Shown piece after piece: positions 1 to 11,389 of a DNA stretch of 64,000 nt. The DNA comes from Sequoia sempervirens (Eukaryota > Streptophyta > Pinopsida > Cupressales > Cupressaceae): NCBI GenBank assembly GCA_007258455.2, contig VDFB02270651.1, positions 700,596,217 to 700,660,216 on the forward strand. Reading direction: 5' to 3'. Under the pieces are notes generated by a model, which was not told where the DNA came from, did no database searches, and saw nothing but the letters and a program-made list of their open reading frames with translations. The position numbers and the translations under genes are program-made. Position 1 is the stretch's first letter. Each line of letters opens with the position of its first letter.

Positions 1-1130
1 GAATTTTGTGCAGCTTGTCTATACCTCCAACATGAGAAAACATACTTGATGTGTCTTTTCCCATGCAGTCTTGAAGGACAAGCTATGGAATTCTTTGCAC
101 ATTTTCCTCCTAGCATAAGGACAATGAATGAATTGGCTAAAAAAACTATCACACATTTCTCATATAACATTGAGCATGAGATAACCGTAGTAAACTTGTG
201 TAACACTAAATGGAAAGATGAATAATATTTTGTTGTATTCTTACAAAGATGGAGAAATCTTGCAAGCAAATGTCCTTGCCACATACCTGAAAAATAATTA
301 GTGCAAATATTTTTGGACAACTTGAATTTAGAATTGATGTTTCATCTTTGATTCCATTGTTCCAATTCATTTGATGAAGTTATTGAGAAAGCCCTTGTTG
401 CGAAAAGGCTCATGAAAATTTTCAAAGAAATTAAAAATAATCCCAGCACATCAAATGAAAAATATAAATTTTGGGCATGAAATAAAAATGTGATAAACGA
501 TGGTGTTGTGGATACCAGAATGGTAAACAAGGCTTGTCCTATTCTTAGCCTCAAAGGACCTTCCACATCTAGGATGCAAGCACCAAATAATAACCCATGA
601 TCACAAGCTCCTCCATAATTGACTAACACAATTCAAAAGAACTCATCATGTTGCCCCCTAGAACTAACATAGCTCTAAGATGACAATACACAACCCTAGG
701 GGAACCAATTGAATCAATTTTGAAGAAACTTTTACAATAAAATGTTATTCAACTTCTAGAAGTAAGACATTATGACCCGGGACCTTTTAAACCAGCCCGA
801 TGGAATGACAACGACTTCTATGAATATCATAGGACCAAGGGACACAAAACTTCTTCTTGCTTCAAACTTAATAACATTATCAAGATCTTATAGAGAAAGG
901 AGATATAGTGATTAATAACCCCATTGGATCCTCTAACACATCACACTATATTCAAGGACCCTTTGCAAAATCATGGTCAAGGTAAAGCCTCTAGTTCTAG
1001 GTCTAAAACCAAGTGTAATAGCAATTATACTAATGTAGCCAATGAATATATAGTTAATCATATCTAGCAAACAGATAATAATGTCTCAACTATAACTATC
1101 AAGGGAAAAATTCTTGGGTGTGTAGTCACT
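1..1130 (+). pseudogene. Tat-like gag relic (capsid/nucleocapsid part)
   Basis: Conceptual translation with many stops and frameshifts aligns with the gag of the Tat element at 55-56 kb: a segment like LEGQAMEFFAHFPPSIRT matches VGHAMEWFSRLPSGIRT there, followed by an FLQRWRNLASKCP stretch matching FLQRWRSKDNQSK. Near 805-860 a degenerate zinc-binding segment of the form Y-x-Y-H-x3-G-H-K-T-x2-C is visible, the counterpart of CEFHKIKSHTTKNC in the other element. In the family, gag packages the element RNA into virus-like particles. The relic starts before the window and cannot be expressed as one protein. Confidence 0.65.
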
Positions 1131-1145
1131 ACACATAGATCCAAA

Positions 1146-1830
1146 GTGATTCTACAAGGAGTCACTTCCAGATCCCAACCACCTAATCAATATAACCTTT
1201 TTGATCACCTAGGAAAGACACTTGCCCAGATATCTATTCTTGAGCTACTATGTATATCCTCTGCACATAAGGTTATCATGTACAAAGCTTCACAAGATTC
1301 TTACATTCCTACAAATATAAAACATTAATCAATTTCAAGCTATGGTAGGATATCTTGCCACCACCCATCATGTCACCTTTACAAAGCATGATGTTTTCTT
1401 GGACAAGCCTCAACATAATGATGCCCTCCACCTCGAAGTCTTCATTAATAAATATAAAATCAGAAAATATTTGGTAGATGGTGGAGCAGGCCTAAATATC
1501 TGTACTCTAAAATTGGTCACAATATTGGGATTCTCTGAGGCGTGTATCAATGCATCAAGAAGGATTGTTATAAAATCTTATATGATGATGCAGAGCATTC
1601 TTCTAAGGGTGTTATCACCCTTCCTATCAAATTTGGTCTGGTGGTGGAGAAAACATTGTGTCAAGTCTTGGATTTGGACCTTCCATACAATATTATCCTT
1701 AGTCATCCATGGATTCATGCACCATGAAGGTCATTCCCTCTACGTACCACCAATTCTTGAAATTTCATTATAATGGAGTTGAGATCACTATATCAGAAGA
1801 TCATAATCCTTTCCAATACTGTAGTAATTT
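1146..1830 (+). pseudogene. Tat-like aspartic protease relic
   Basis: The motif VDGGAGLN (bases 1474-1497) is the flap/active-site region of the Tat-clade pepsin-like protease and is identical in the element at 54.6 kb. A frameshift near 1545 moves the rest into another frame, where VLDLDLPYNIILSHPWIHAP continues the fold (the other copy reads VLDLDLPYTILLGRPWIHAM). In the family this protease cleaves the Gag-Pol polyprotein inside the particle. The segment before it (ISILELLCISSAHK) also matches the other copy. The frameshift and upstream stops make it a pseudogene. Confidence 0.75.
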
Positions 1831-1989
1831 GAAAGGAACTCCTAAATTTCAAGTGCATATTAACAGAGAATCTTCATTGACCAATTGATCTCACTACATT
1901 GATCCCACATCACTTTCCAAATCTTCACTTCCTTCCATGCCTTTCCTAAGCACAAGGTCCAGATCCAAGATAAAGGATGTGACAAATAC

Positions 1990-2360
1990 AACATGAAAGA
2001 CTCATTTTGCATTGGCAAGTTACCTACTCATAAATCCTATAGAAAGCCACATCCTATTCAAAAGGAATCTAAGGTCATAATTCAATATCAACCTCTCACT
2101 ACTTTCACTAAGTGGGGTAAACTGGGTAAAGAATATATAGATGAAGATATATCTACATGGATTTATAAAGATGAAGATGATGCAAACTCTATGCAATTTC
2201 TAGATGAAAAATATGGTAAAGGCTTCTCTATCATGAAATAGAAAGGTTGTGATGGTCATGTAGTGACTTGGCATCACAAAAGCAGGGAACCATATAACCT
2301 ATTCAACCTAAGATTCTACCTAAAAATAGAGGGTTGGGGTATCCACCATTGAAATTGGAA
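1990..2360 (+). pseudogene. Linker with G-patch-like remnant after the protease
   Basis: The reading frame from 1993 carries a segment like TTFTKWGKLGKEYIDEDIST, matching PKFTRWGDLGQEVIEEDPS at 54.0 kb. After a stop at 2239 the next frame reads KQGTI, stop, PIQP, then KNRGLGYPPLK near 2325-2350. That pattern (Lys-Gln-Gly, Pro-Ile, then Gly-Leu-Gly-Tyr) fits the second half of a G-patch, a glycine-rich RNA-binding module described in some retroelements and betaretroviruses. The homologous part of the full element is at 53.75-53.89 kb. The G-patch assignment rests on pattern and synteny. Confidence 0.5.
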
Positions 2361-2918
2361 ACTTTGAGTACTAAGTGGATTGCAGGTGAAGATGTTAACA
2401 TTTCTGACGATGTTGAGATTCCTAAGGCTAGTGCTAATTTAGACCTAGATCCTTGTGATAACCAACATACTGATGACCAAGCCTGGATGGAAAAATTTTG
2501 GGATCTTGAAGATTCTTCAGTCCTTACCATATCCACTTTATCCCAATCCTTTCATTTCCACGATAATCCCATGTTTGATCATGGTATCTATGATCATCCA
2601 CTTTTTTATCATGATCCTATTGAATACATCCAAGATTACCCTTCTCCATCTCATGATCCTCTTCCTTCTACTCCATCTCATGAGCTACCATCATTCCATA
2701 TCAAACATCTTGAGTTAGGGTGTGAATGTTCTAATACAACCTCTACCAAGCCTTCTTGCCAACTCATTAAGGATGTGCAAGCCTCCTTTGACATAACGGT
2801 GTCGAAAAGGATAGTCACAAAGAATCCATTGGATGTATCACCAATATTTTCCATAAACCACAAATTCCTACCATCTCATCCATTGCATCCACCTCGTCCA
2901 CATCCATCCACCTCATAG
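2334..2918 (+). CDS. Hypothetical acidic, His/Pro-rich ORF (194 codons)
   Basis: An open frame continues from the G-patch remnant (GYPPLKLETLSTKWIAGED) into an acidic stretch rich in Asp, His, Pro and Ser, with repeated HDPLP/HDP-like pieces. I recognise no domain. In the full Tat element the corresponding place leads into RT; here no RT motif follows. It may be the C-terminal tail of a truncated Gag-Pro product or merely a frame left open by chance in Pro/His-rich DNA. The frame ends at 2918 in a Pro-His-Ser-rich tail. Confidence 0.3.
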   Translation: MGYPPLKLETLSTKWIAGEDVNISDDVEIPKASANLDLDPCDNQHTDDQAWMEKFWDLEDSSVLTISTLSQSFHFHDNPMFDHGIYDHPLFYHDPIEYIQDYPSPSHDPLPSTPSHELPSFHIKHLELGCECSNTTSTKPSCQLIKDVQASFDITVSKRIVTKNPLDVSPIFSINHKFLPSHPLHPPRPHPSTS

Positions 2919-5231
2919 ACATGGATCAATAGTATCATCCCAAAATAATAAGGCTATCAATCAAAAGTAAAAAATAAAATAGCCTTTATCAAAAGGAGAT
3001 CCAAAATAAAATGAAAGAAAGAAATATCAATAAAATTATGTTATCCCATATCAAAATCAAAAGTAAAATAAAGAAAGAATCGATCTCCTATCATGCCCCT
3101 CCATCTCAAAAAATTAGGGGCATCTATCAAAGAAAAATATCAAGAAATGAGCTTGTTGATCCTAAGTCTTTAACCTCATTATGTTCATGCAATCCATACA
3201 CTCTACTAACCTACCCATATCCATACAGCCATCATATCACTCCATCTCACTTGGTGATGTCTCTCGATGGACCTTTGATGGTGACCCTTTCATGTGCTTT
3301 AATCCAATGGTTTCCTAAACTCCTTTTCATGTGAAGCACAATGACCCACATAGTGTGCACACCAAGAATCATATCTTAGCTCCATCCTTTCCTCACATAA
3401 GTTGTCCTTTATCATCCATATCATATTATATGCATCCTTCCATCCAACAGGGTCATCCAATTATTAAAGAGTGTCTGCCATGATCACAACATCAACAAGC
3501 TTCTTTTTCAGGAAATAGAAAAAATTAAAAATTAAAAAATCATCATCACCTTGATGAAAACCTAGTAAGAATATGTCTCGTGTGACATCAAAAATACAAA
3601 AAAGGAAAAAAATAAAAAAATTGAAATTGAAAAAAAAAAAGTAAAGAGAAATAATTCACCCTCTAGTGAAAACCACTTTGGTGGCACTTTGGGTAAGTAC
3701 CTTAATGAAAACCTAGAAAACAAGCACCATGTGTAGTAGTTCATTTCTCTTCCATCTACCATCATTCTATCTGGTTTTTCACTCCATCCATAATAATCTG
3801 AGCATTCGCTCCTTCACTATAAAAAACCCACTTGCTTCCACATTTCCCATAATAAAGCTTGTCACACCTCTCATGGATTGAGATTGGTTGGTGTTTAGCA
3901 TCATCCTCTTTCCATACCCTCATAATAAAACCAATCCACCTAATTCCTTCCACAATAATTGATCCTATACCTGACTGGGGGCAATCCTTGATCTAGATTT
4001 TTCAAATGGAATCCTTGATGTACTATCAAAGAATGCATGGTAGCATTCATCTCGTCACCATGATCACTCATAAATAATTCACCTTCCATAATAATTTGTC
4101 CACAATTCATAGTAATATTTGCACCCATCACAATGCACTTTCCATAATAATTTTTTCCTTGTCCATTCTAACACATTGATCTGACACAAACAGAACATCT
4201 TTCGAACATTGAGCTCAACAATTCATGAAATAACAAATGAACTATCAAGCTAGCCTTCAAGTCTAACCAATCAGCTGCCTAATCAACATCAACTATCCTT
4301 ACCATCTATCATTTGTCTTATGCAAATTTTATTCTTGAAACTAGACTAGGCGTCTTATATAAGATGTTCCATTTCTGAAACCAGACACCATCCCTCGAAT
4401 CTGATCCAAAAACACTCATCTTTGGCAAGAAGATCTAAATGGTTGTCGAATCTTTTGGTATAGCGAGTCTTTTTTTTATCTATTTTATCTTTTATCAAGT
4501 CCCTATGCTACTTGAGGATATCCACAAGTGATTAGAGCAGTGAGGAAGGATCATGACCTTTTTCTTTTGTTTAATGTTTGTGGTTTGTCTTGGAAATATG
4601 GTCAGGGCAACTAAGTTCCTTTTGTGTGATCGATGTTCCATTTGGCATAATTGAAACATCGTATGCAAGTATAAGGTCATCTTAACGCTTTCTTGCATCA
4701 GGATTAGCATGCTTTGTGGTTACTCTTTTGCATATTCCAACAAGGTTCTATTGTCACTAGTATGAGTCATGGTATTCCTTGTCTACAATGTGTTTGTCTA
4801 TGCAAAGGGATAGCATTTCTCACCTTGGTCTTTCCATACCTTGGTGTACGTTATCTATTTGTGAAATAAAAACACTGTATGATTATATTTGTACATTAAT
4901 GAAAGCTCAAACTCTAATTCATCCATTTCATCCAATCTCATGTTGTCCATTCTTTCCTATCAATCCATTTCATTCAATCTCATGCTATCCATTCCATTAT
5001 GATCAATCAATCTTGTCACATCTAATATCTATCAAACTAACCATTCTTCGCTTCTTACTAACATTTTTCTTTTGGCTTGTTGATAAATTTGACTCAATTT
5101 TTGGATTTTTCACCCAATTTACTAAGGTGGAATCATATTATCTCGACATAGCAGGGGCACTGGGACAAAGCCTAGATCAAAAAAAATCTCAATTGCTCTT
5201 TGTGACAATGCTAAAAATCACATTGTCTCAA
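2919..5231 (+). other. Long non-coding 3' region of the Tat-like element
   Basis: No coding homology seen. The stretch is A/T-rich with many CATCC/CCATC runs. Between 3545 and 3735 lies a block shared with the Tat element at about 49.62-49.80 kb: an A-rich tract flanked by GAAAACC repeats and a CCACTTTGGTGG dyad (see its own entry). Short open frames elsewhere look like chance. Confidence 0.5.
3545..3735 (+). repeat. Non-coding module conserved between the two Tat elements
   Basis: Reading 5' to 3': CACCTTGATGAAAACCTAG, an A-rich tract of roughly 70 bases, CTCTAGTGAAAACC, the dyad CCACTTTGGTGG, then GTACCTTAATGAAAACCTAG. The reverse complement of 49640-49810 has the same order: CTTCGGCGAAAACCTG, A-rich tract, CTCTAGTGAAAACC, the same dyad and TACCTTTGCGAAAACCT. 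In both elements it lies on the coding strand, 3' of the coding part. Confidence 0.6.
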
Positions 5232-5244
5232 TGAGGGGAAAAAA
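5232..5244 (+). promoter_or_regulatory. Polypurine tract of the Tat-like element
   Basis: TGAGGGGAAAAAA lies directly against an LTR start TGTAGACAC. The Tat element at 44.2 kb has AGAGGGGAAAAA in the same position on its coding strand. In the family the PPT primes plus-strand DNA synthesis. Confidence 0.75.
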
Positions 5245-6100
5245 TGTAGACACTAGCAACGACATTTTCTTACTAATCTATGTCTAACCCTAATTTTGTT
5301 CTTCTTCACATCCTTATAATTAAATAATTTTAATTATTTGATTATTTCAACTTTACTCTAGGGATTAATTAAATAATTTAATTAATTATATCTCTCTTTA
5401 TTTCTTCATTAATTAATTCACCTCTCTTGATTAAATAATTATTTTTAATTATTTAATCCATTTAACCTAGATTCACCTTCAGTTAAATAAAGATTAACCT
5501 TATTCCCTAAATTCTTCTATAATTAATTAAATAATTTTATTTAATTAATTGTTCATATGGGGTGGAAAATAAATAAATTATATTTACTTATTTTTGAAAA
5601 CTTGCCACAATCTCTTCTTTACTTAACTCTTCCATTTCTAATTTCTTTTTTGAGTTAACTCTTTCATTTTCTTTATTTCCTTTTTCACTTGACTGCTCCT
5701 TTCTTTCAATTAACTTCCTCTTTCTTCCAATTAAATCCTCCACTTTACACCATTCTCGTTGATTAACTCTTACATTTTTTCTATTTCTTCATTCACTTTT
5801 CTCTTCCATTTGCCATTTTGAATGGGCAACTTCCCATGCACATCCTCTCACTCGATCTCATTCGTTGATTATCTATTGAATCCAGACCATTCATCATGCA
5901 AATCTCTCCTATAAATTTGGTTGTCCTTCCTTACAATTAAACCACATTCTTTGAAATCTTGTCATCATTATCATCTTGAGAAGAACATTTTTGTGCACTT
6001 TGAAATTTGAGAGCAACATACAAAATTTATAGATTGAGATGGAGAAGAGCAATGAAGGTGATTCAATGATGATGTAGCAAGGTATATTACATTTTTAATT
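5245..6100 (+). repeat. 3' LTR of the Tat-like element (right end undefined)
   Basis: Starts TGTAGACAC right after the PPT and is dominated by AATTAATTAA-type A/T runs, as are the LTRs at 42.9-44.2, 60.9-62.2 and 63.2-64.0 kb. A TATA-like CCTATAAAT lies at about 5909, some 660 bases from the start; the LTR at 63187 has CCTATAAGT at the same distance. No partner LTR is in the window, so the end could not be fixed. From 6100 to 6695 I see only A/T-rich sequence without recognisable features. Confidence 0.6.
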
Positions 6101-6695
6101 TGTCTTATTTCTTATGTCAACTTTGTTCTTCATTTTTATATTAGGATCTTTTTCTTGAATCTAATGGTTGTGTGGTTATTTATTATTTGAGCATCTAACC
6201 TGGTTCTTGATCTTACACTAAACATTCATCAAACATATGAATGATTAAAGATTTATATCAAATCTAAAAGTTGCAATTTCCTTGGTAAGAATGCATGTAA
6301 ACATGGAATTATAACAACAATACATGGAGAACTTAGATGGAGAGCTTTCTATTATATTTTGGGAGCTATTAAGGAAATTATGGGCACCAAGAACACCAAT
6401 ATCACCTCAATTGTTCAAATCAAATCCCAATAATTTTACATCTTAATTTAGTGCCTACAATTAGCATGATTCACAAAGTTGCTAACATTTATCTTAAATG
6501 AGATTTGTGAGGCACAACCCTTACATTGAGTCATAAAATGTAGATGAGAGACCAGATGAAGAAGTATTTAAAATAACACAATGAAAATGAGCTTTCATAA
6601 TTGTGAATTTGTGTCAAATTCAATCCAAGTCAACATTGTTTTGTCCAGTGTGGAGGAAAGTCTCAATGACATTTGATCACTTTTATGCACGCTTT

Positions 6696-7039
6696 TGTTC
6701 AAATGTGAATTTTGAGCACTTCCTCTTTAGTTGTTTTAGCTCCTTTTGGATGTGAAGAGGAATGGATTTTGGACTTTTTGTATTCATTGATGAATCCCAT
6801 ACGTTGGTCTTGGATGCTTTGTCTATGTGTGTATTATGAGTATCTCTCAAAGATATTGAATTGCTCTATGCAGTTTTTTGTATTTTTGTAATTAATCAAA
6901 AAGGAGAGAAACTCATTTTCCCATAGATGTAGCCAATTAAGTGAGCCAAGTAAATAATGTGCTTCTATGTGTATTAATTTTTGTGACTCTTTATATTGTT
7001 TCAGATTTATGGTGTTCATTTATCTATTTTAGTTTGACA
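6696..7039 (+). repeat. 5' LTR of the decayed copia element
   Basis: Begins TGTTCAAATGTGAA and ends GTTTGACA, immediately before the primer-binding site. It aligns along its length with 11056-11389, for example at TTTAGTTGTTTTAGCTCC and AAGGAGAGAAACTCA. Confidence 0.8.
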
Positions 7040-7041
7040 AC

Positions 7042-7055
7042 TGGTATCAAATCCA
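7042..7055 (+). promoter_or_regulatory. Primer-binding site (initiator-Met tRNA type)
   Basis: TGGTATCAAATCC begins two bases after the LTR end. Plant copia elements usually have TGGTATCAGAGC here, complementary to the 3' end of initiator tRNA-Met; this copy has drifted. Confidence 0.65.
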
Positions 7056-7091
7056 AAGAGAATTGAGAAAATAATTTGCATAAAAGGATAA

Positions 7092-7860
7092 ATGGAGGAG
7101 ACAAACAAATGGAGAATTGAGAAATTATTAAGACAGAATTTTGGAATGTGAAAGTCGCAACTTGAAGTTCTTTTAATTCAAAAGGATCTTTTGATCACAT
7201 TGGATTAAAATTTGAAAAATCCAATTGTAATGTTGGAGGAAGACTAAGACAAACTAGATCGAAAGGTGATGGCTATGATCAATATTTATTTATCTAGCAA
7301 TGTCATGCTTAATGTCTCAATAGAAAAGATAGTGACATCTAACAAGGTATTTTTTATGAATAAATTATATAAATTAAAAATGTAGGAAGGTGGTACCTTC
7401 AAAAATCACTTGAACAAGTTCAACACCTTTCAGTTAATTACATTCACTAAGCATCAAATTGTAATATGAGATCAAGGCTATCTTGTTGTGTTCATTACAT
7501 GATAGCTAGGAATGAGTTGTTATGGATTCTATCAATTCATTTTTTGGTAAGGTAAGTGTGCTAAAATATGATGATGTTTTTGGGGTCCTTCTCATTAAAG
7601 AAATGAGAAGGAAAAACCAAGGTACTTCATCAGAAGATGCTTTGGTAACCAAAAGCAAAGAGAGAAAACAAGATCAAGGGAAGGATAATCACAAAGGAAA
7701 ATCAAATTCCAACAAAATATCAAAATCCAAAGACAAAAAATTCAATTGTTGGTATTGTGGTAAGGAAGGTCACGTGAAGAAAAATTGTTGGTCACTAAAG
7801 AACAAGAGGTTGAGAACCAATCAAAAGAAAATGAAACTAATACTACTTATGAAGAGGATG
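7092..7860 (+). pseudogene. copia gag relic with CCHC zinc knuckle
   Basis: An ATG at 7092 opens a short frame (MEETNKWRIEKLL) that resembles a copia Gag start and soon hits stops. The C-terminal part is open from 7522 in another frame: a Lys/Ser-rich basic stretch, then the zinc knuckle CWYCGKEGHVKKNC at 7747-7788, matching C-x2-C-x4-H-x4-C. The knuckle binds element RNA during packaging. Several frameshifts and stops separate start and knuckle. Confidence 0.7.
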
Positions 7861-9360
7861 TAGGTGCTCTTGTTTTGTCTATGGGAGAAGTCACTACATA
7901 TGTTTGGGTACTTGACTCAAGAGCATCATTTCATGCTACATCATTCAGAGATTATTTTAAAAATTATCAAGCCAATAAATTTGGAAAGGTTTATCTAGGT
8001 GATTATGATCTTTGCAATATCATTAGCAAGGGAGATGTTCTACTAAAGAAAAATGGAAACATTTGGTTGCTAAAGGATGTTATACATGTCCCTCAACTGA
8101 TGATAAATGTGATTCCAACTAGGTAGTTGGATGCTCACAAGTGTAGTATTAAATTTGAGTCAAGTGCATGGAAGATGACAAAAGGAGCATCATTGGTTTC
8201 TAGATGATGCAAATTTGGTACATTGTATATGCTAGAGGGTCAAACATGAGTGGGAGCTACAATAGCAATTTCAAATAAAAAAATAGAGCTTTGGCATAAA
8301 AAGCTTGGTCATATCAGCAAGAAAGGTCTTGAGATCTTGTAGAAGAAAAATTTGCTTCCAAGTCTACAATCAGTAGATTTGGAGCTATGCAAGCATTGCA
8401 TATATGGAAAACAAAAGAAGACAACATTTTCTACCAAGGAACATGGGAAGTCACAACCATTGGAGTTAGTTAATTTAAATGTCTTTGGCCCTCATAGATA
8501 GCGTCTATTGGTGGGTACACTTATTTTGTTACTTTTTTGGATGACTACATAGGAAGGTTTGGATTTACATGATGAAAAAAGTCTAAAGTTTTTGGTATGT
8601 TTAAAAATTTCAAGGAACTTGTAGAAAACAAAACTAGTAGTAAGATTAAGGGTTTTAAATTTGACAAAGGAGGTGAGTATTCAAAATAATTTGACCAATA
8701 TTGTGCAAAGAATAGAATTTAGAGAATCAAGAGTGTTCCTCTTACACCATAAGAGAACATGCAACAGAAAGGTTAAACATAACCATTTTAGAAAGAGAAC
8801 ATAGCATGCTCTCAAATGCAACACTAGAAAAATAGTTCTAAGTTGAGGTTGTAAATACAACAGTGTACTTGATCAATAGAGGACCATCCTCTCATTTAGA
8901 TTTTGGAGTTCAAGAAGAGAAGTGGTTGGGTAAAAATATTTCTTATGATCATCTACAAGTGTGTGGGTGATAAGCTTTATTTCATGTTCCACAAGAAAAT
9001 AGAACAAATCTTAACATGAAGTCTAAAATATGTATCTTCATTGGATATGGAGATGAACAATATGGTTATAGGTTATTGGATCCAATCACCAAGCATGTCA
9101 CACAAATTAGGGACATGATATTTAATGAAAAGGTAATGGAAAGTTTACAAGAACAAGGCATATTAGCCAAGGAGTATGCTCCATTAGAAGACATCACAAA
9201 TGGGAGTGATGTGTCGAAACAAAAGGAGATTGCAAATCAACCACAAGGGAAAGTTCATCTACTGATACAACCACAAGTTCAACCCCAAATTTTCATGATA
9301 ATGAAGAGCAAGACCATCCCACTAGTACTCATGAGGAGGGTACTCCATAGGAATTGATTC
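7785..9360 (+). pseudogene. copia protease-integrase relic
   Basis: The frame from 7785 carries VWVLDSRASFHATSF, the copia protease active-site region; the usual D-S-G-A reads D-S-R-A, so the flap-supporting glycine is lost. It continues with KVYLGDYDLCNIISKG and VIHVPQLMINVI (pre-integrase region). Integrase remnants follow in shifting frames: a FVTFLDDY stretch near 8530, a KGFKFDKGGEYSK segment near 8650 (second catalytic Asp region), and MKSKICIFIGYGDEQYGYRLLDP from 9016, typical of the copia integrase C-terminal part. Non-functional. Confidence 0.75.
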
Positions 9361-9439
9361 CTTAGGTTAGAAGATCTACTAGGGAAATTAAGCCTTCAAA
9401 AAATTATACATAATTCCTTCAACACTTATGACCTCTGAT

Positions 9440-10985
9440 GAATCTAAACCTACTACATTTGAAAAAATATGTGTAAAAAAAGAGAAAATAGTGGATGGAG
9501 GCCATGAGAGATGAGATGGGATCTTTGATGGCCAATCACACATGGGATTTAGTTCCTCTTCCACTTACAAGAAAGCATTGGAAAACAAATGGGTATATAA
9601 GTTGAACTTGGAAGAAGGTGGGAAAAAGACATACAAGGTCAAATTGGTGGTCAAAGGTTATACTCAATAGAAGAGCATTGATTTCACAGATATTTTTTCA
9701 CCAACTATAAAAATGACCTCTATCAAAGAAATATTGGGTTTTGTAGTTGTTCATGATCTAGAATTGGAGAAGCTTGATGTCAACACAACTTTTCTACATG
9801 GTGACTTCAAGGAAGAGTTGTACATGAAGCAACTAGAAAGTTTTGAGGGAAAAGGTATAAAAGCTTTACTTTTCAAATTTAAATGAAGTTTGTATGGGTT
9901 GAAACAAGCTCCAAGGAAATGGTATTTAAAATTTGATTAATTTATGGTTAAGAAAAAATTCTCTAAAAGTGAATCTGACCATTTTTTTATTTTAATATTT
10001 TAGATAAATGGTGAATTTGTATTGTTGTTATTGTATACTTATTATAGGCTAGTGACATGAACTAGCATGGCTATAATTAACAAGTTAAAACAACAATTGG
10101 ATAGTAAATTTCCAATGAAGGATTTGGGTAGTACAAAGCAAATCCTTGGAATGAATATTATCAAAGATAGGAAGAAAAGGGAATTACAACTATCATAGGA
10201 GAAATATATTGAAAAGGTATTGAATAGGTTTAGCATGAAGGATGTTAAGCTAATGAGCACACCTCTAGTGTATCATTTCAAATTGTCTTTTGAAATGTGT
10301 TCTAGGACACTTGAAGAAAAAAGAATGCATGACAAGAGTATCAAACTCCTCTACAATTGAGAGGAATATGTATGCAATGGTCCACACAAGACTATACATT
10401 TCCCAAACAATGCGAGTGGTTAGTAGGTATATGGGAAATCCAAGAAAAATTCATTGGCAGAAAACAAATGGATTCTAAGATATCTGAAGGGCACATAAAA
10501 TCATGTATTGATGTTTAGAGGAGCATATGCATAATTATGAGGATATGTTGACTTAGATTGAAGGCGATCTACAACAAGGCATGTGTTTACATTTACAAGA
10601 GCAACGGTCAACTAGATTTCTAGGTTGTAGAAGGTGGTAGCCCTTTCCACTACTAAAGTTGAGTATATTGCAATCACAAAAGAAGCTAAGCATACTTTTT
10701 GGTTACATCAACTATTATGTGAATTGGGTAGTAAAAAACAAGACTTCATATTGTATATTGACAACAAAAGTGCAATACATTTGAAAAAAAATATAGCTTT
10801 TCATTCATGAATGAAGCATATAAATCTTTGATATTGCTTTATTTGAAGTGTCCTTGAACAAGGTAAGATAAAGTTGGAGAAGGTACATACTAATCCAAAT
10901 CCTACAAATGAATTTACTAAGGTTGTTTCAAAAGAGAATTCAGAGTTTTGCAAAGCTTCTCTTTCTCTAGTAAACAAATGACAAT
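9440..10985 (+). pseudogene. copia reverse transcriptase-RNase H relic
   Basis: Fragments in several frames: LEKLDVNTTFLHGDFKEELYM near 9760-9830, YGLKQAPRKWYLKFD near 9895, a MKDLGSTKQILGMNII piece near 10115, YMGNPRKIHWQ near 10430, and RNase H pieces ALSTTKVEYIAITKEAKH and YIDNKSAIHLKKNIAFHS near 10640-10805. The Y-V-D-D box expected near 10030 is no longer readable. All pieces are in copia order and strand. Confidence 0.75.
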
Positions 10986-11055
10986 AAGACATGGAAATCA
11001 AGTGAAATCTTTGAGTATGGCTATTGCAAAATGAATCATACTTCAAGTGAGATAT

Positions 11056-11389
11056 TGTTCAAATGTGAAGTTTGAATGCTTCATCTTTAGTTGTTTTAGC
11101 TCCCTTTGGATGTGAAGAGGAAAGGATTTTGGATTGTCTTCATTGATGAGTCCCATAAATTGGTGTTGGACACTTTGTCTCTGTGCATTATGTGTATCTC
11201 TTCGATATATCGAATTGCTCAATAGTTTTTTGTATTGTTGTAATTGATCAAGAAGGAGAGAAACTCACTTTTTTGTGGATGTGGCCAATTTGGTGAACCA
11301 CATAAATTCTATGTTTTTGTGTATGTTAATTTTTGTGACTATTTATATTGTTTAAAAAAAATCTATTCATTTATTTGTTTTAATTTAAC
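11056..11389 (+). repeat. 3' LTR of the decayed copia element
   Basis: Starts TGTTCAAATGTGAAG after the purine-rich CTTCAAGTGAGATAT and aligns with 6696-7039. The end is set by alignment and is uncertain by several bases. Confidence 0.75.

Larger units (their letters stand above)
1..6100 (+). mobile_element. Tat-like Ty3 retrotransposon, non-autonomous, 5' end outside window
   Basis: The order read on the + strand is a gag relic, a protease relic, a G-patch-like segment, about 2.9 kb without pol, a PPT and an LTR starting TGTAGACAC. The gag, protease and G-patch parts match the minus-strand Tat element at 42.9-62.2 kb in the same order, so both belong to the Tat/Ogre clade. No RT, RNase H or integrase homology is visible between the protease and the PPT, so the copy looks non-autonomous. 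Every reading frame is broken. The right end (end of the 3' LTR) is not defined; 6100 is a rough limit. Confidence 0.7.
6696..11389 (+). mobile_element. Ty1/copia retrotransposon, Tork/Tnt1-like, decayed
   Basis: Two similar LTRs (6696-7039, 11056-11389) flank remnants of gag, protease, integrase, RT and RNase H in copia order. The primer site TGGTATCAAA resembles the initiator-Met tRNA complement and a CTTCAAGTGAGA polypurine stretch precedes the 3' LTR. Protein pieces resemble the Tork-like copy at 25.3-32.6 kb. No matching TSD could be read (GCTTT versus TTTAT at the chosen ends), so the outer limits may be off by a few bases. Frames are heavily broken, so this is an old copy. Confidence 0.8.

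Noticed and set aside
4779..5234. 151-codon + strand frame before the PPT
   Set aside because: Composition follows the CATTTCATC-type repeats of the 3' region; no domain, and it runs up to the PPT of the element.
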